Origin: Streptosporangium amethystogenes
Lineage (GTDB): Bacteria; Actinomycetota; Actinomycetes; Streptosporangiales; Streptosporangiaceae
DNA: 14,035 nt
Direction: 5' to 3'
Assembly (NCBI RefSeq): GCF_000721075.1
Contig: NZ_JOEQ01000067.1
Coordinates: 1-14,035 of the forward strand
The notes under the pieces are model-generated. The model made no database searches, was not told where the DNA came from, and was given only the letters and a program-made list of their open reading frames with translations. This document shows, piece after piece, positions 12,938 to 14,035 of this stretch. The translations under genes and the position numbers were made by a program. Numbering within the stretch: position 1 is the stretch's first letter; each line of letters opens with the position of its first letter.

Positions 12938-13172
12938 CGTCAAAGGTCTTCGGCCGTGGCCGCCGTCACCTCAAGACTGTTTGCCTCACAGCTGTCTTGG
13001 TGTGTGTCCGTGCGGGACGGTGGCCACGTTACGAACGGGCGGCAACGCTCCTCATGCGATGGCCACTCTGCGCAACCTTGCCATCAGCGCCCTGTGCCTG
13101 GCTTGAGAGACCAACATCGCCTAAGCCCTCCGCCGCCCCAGCCGGCCCCTGACCATCCTCGGAATCACATGA
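12938..13172 (+). pseudogene. Decayed C-terminal remnant of an ISAs1-like transposase
   Basis: Around 12957-12980 one frame gives RGRRHLKTVCL, like the R-x-LK-x-V strand of ISAs1-type transposases. A second frame, from about 13028, reads VRTGGNAPHAMATLRNLAIS then ALCLA, TGA, ETNIA, TAA, ALRRPSRPLTILGIT, TGA at 13170-13172. This matches the usual C-terminus of these transposases (MATLRNLAIGxxRLAGxTNIAxALRxxxRxPxRPLxLLGI), with two in-frame stops and at least one frameshift. It is clearly dead. No start, N-terminal half or inverted repeats were found, so the rest of the element has been lost. Confidence 0.55.
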
Positions 13173-13519
13173 TCAGCCCTGGCTCGACGGCTCTGCCGGA
13201 GCCCTGGCCCGCACCGTCATTAGGCACGAAGCCCCAGACCTTCGATCGCCCCCGACCCTGGGCGGAGATCAGCCATAGTCAGGCGATCGTCCTACGTTGT
13301 TGGTGCGGGTGATGCGAGCCGTTCGTAGGGTTGGCTTACCCGCAGGGGTACGGGGTGTGGCTTAGGCGATCGTGGCCCTCGATGGCTTCCCTTACTTGGC
13401 CGCCCCGTATCCCGCGACGACTCGACCGCTGATTGGGAACTGTGCGCTGATCGCTGAGTAGGACAACGTCGGCGAGGTCGTCTGCGGGATCCCATGCAAC
13501 GACGACGTGCGGGAGCATG
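13173..13519 (+). other. Non-coding leader of the IS110 element, candidate bridge-RNA region
   Basis: About 340 bases without a convincing gene lie between the dead ISAs1-like tail and the IS110 recombinase. In IS110-group elements the non-coding end upstream of the recombinase gene encodes the structured bridge RNA that pairs with donor and target DNA. Several local self-complementary stretches are present (for example GGGT/ACCC near 13328-13344 and repeated GATC and GGCC words at 13365-13490). I cannot mark the left end of the element, the RNA limits or its guide loops by eye. Long open frames here are shadows. Confidence 0.4.
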
Positions 13520-14035
13520 ATGAGCCGGATCTGGGCGGGAATCGACGCGGGCAAGACCCATCACCACTGTGTGGTTATGGATGCCGAGGGCACCAAGCTG
13601 CTGTCTCGGCGAGTGCTCAACGACGAGCCCGAGCTGCTGACGCTGCTGGCTGACGTACTGGCCCTGGGCCAGGAGGTCATCTGGTGTATCGACATCGTCG
13701 ACGGTGGGGCCATGCTTGTCCTGGCGGTGTTGTTCGATCACGAGCAGCGAGTGTTGTACATTCCCGGCCGCACCGTGAACCGGGCCGCAGCCGGCTATCG
13801 AGGCCAGGGGAAGACCGACGCGCGCGATGCCCTGGTCATCGCCGACCAGGCGCGTATGCGCTATGACCTGCATCCGGTCCGGCGCGGGAATGAGATCACC
13901 ACCGAGCTGAAACTGCTCGTTGTGCCCCTCCCCTCGTACTGTGGAGATCTGGTGGCGGACCGTACCCGGGCGATCAACCGGCTACGGGGTCTGCTGAGTG
14001 GGATCTTTCCCGCTCTGGAGCGCGTCCTTGAACTG
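13520..14035 (+). CDS. IS110-family transposase/recombinase, 5' part (cut by window edge)
   Basis: 172 residues are visible and the frame is open at the window edge. The RuvC-like DEDD domain is recognisable: WAGIDAGKTHHHCVVMDAEG with Asp9, an IDIVDGGAMLVLAVLF segment at 57-72 matching the family's D-x-x-GGAALL strand, and YRGQGKTDARDALVIADQAR with Asp100 and Asp103. DLVADRTRAINRLRGLL at 143-159 starts the linking helices. IS110 enzymes use this domain plus a C-terminal serine (beyond the window) for RNA-guided recombination. ATG 13520 is preferred over ATG 13517 because GGGAG then has better spacing. Residues 134-142 (VVPLPSYCG) do not fit the family, where two or three basic residues join LL to ADLVADRT, suggesting a small local change. 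Confidence 0.85.
   Translation, partial: MSRIWAGIDAGKTHHHCVVMDAEGTKLLSRRVLNDEPELLTLLADVLALGQEVIWCIDIVDGGAMLVLAVLFDHEQRVLYIPGRTVNRAAAGYRGQGKTDARDALVIADQARMRYDLHPVRRGNEITTELKLLVVPLPSYCGDLVADRTRAINRLRGLLSGIFPALERVLEL

Noticed and set aside
12896..13312. 138-residue plus-strand frame
   Set aside because: The protein-like signal in this stretch lies in other frames and matches a decayed transposase tail. This frame shows no domain.
13684..13866. Short plus-strand frame inside the IS110 gene
   Set aside because: Out of frame with the recognisable recombinase motifs, and so a shadow.
1..14035. CRISPR array or other regularly spaced repeats
   Set aside because: No set of three or more evenly spaced repeats was seen anywhere in the window.

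Overview
This 14 kb window is high-GC DNA with GTG starts, ATGA-coupled genes and families typical of actinomycetes (BTAD/AfsR-type regulator, DrrA/DrrB-like ABC transporter, DUF6247-like antitoxin, a YpfJ-type peptidase homologue). It most resembles a filamentous actinomycete, but nothing here fixes the genus. It is accessory chromosome: intact genes are separated by broken genes, insertion sequences and tRNA fragments.

Layout. (a) 1-3402: the start of an unknown minus-strand gene, a broken remnant, a divergent pair made of a short-chain dehydrogenase (minus) and a LysR-type regulator (plus) with a perfect T-N11-A dyad between them, two more gene remnants (a small membrane protein in two frames, and the 3' end of a RidA-like gene followed by a very strong hairpin), and a proline-rich membrane-anchored protein. 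(b) 3403-9200: a DrrA/DrrB-like drug-export ABC pair converging on a 1097-residue BTAD/NB-ARC/TPR regulator. Two same-orientation fragments of a tRNA-Ala(UGC) gene bound this segment. The left one runs from the anticodon loop to the 3' end and keeps its terminator. The right one covers the anticodon arm. This is the geometry left when an element integrates into a tRNA gene, although no integrase is visible. (c) 9402-10867: an intact RelE/ParE-like toxin behind a DUF6247-like antitoxin that is broken into three frames, another broken remnant, and a three-helix membrane protein. (d) 10994-14035: a complete-ended IS481-family element whose transposase lacks its C-terminal part, a secreted homologue of the YpfJ zinc peptidases with its HExxH motif changed to MEYGQ, a decayed ISAs1-like transposase tail, and the 5' part of an IS110-family element with a long non-coding leader where a bridge RNA would be expected.

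How the genes may work together: the dehydrogenase and LysR gene look like a classic divergent regulator-target pair. The BTAD regulator probably controls the neighbouring exporter. The other pieces look like mobile-element traffic and gene decay. No complete new system stands out. The strongest leads are the tRNA-bounded exporter segment, the pseudo-peptidase, the toxin with a broken antitoxin, and the start codon of the BTAD regulator lying in a hairpin loop.
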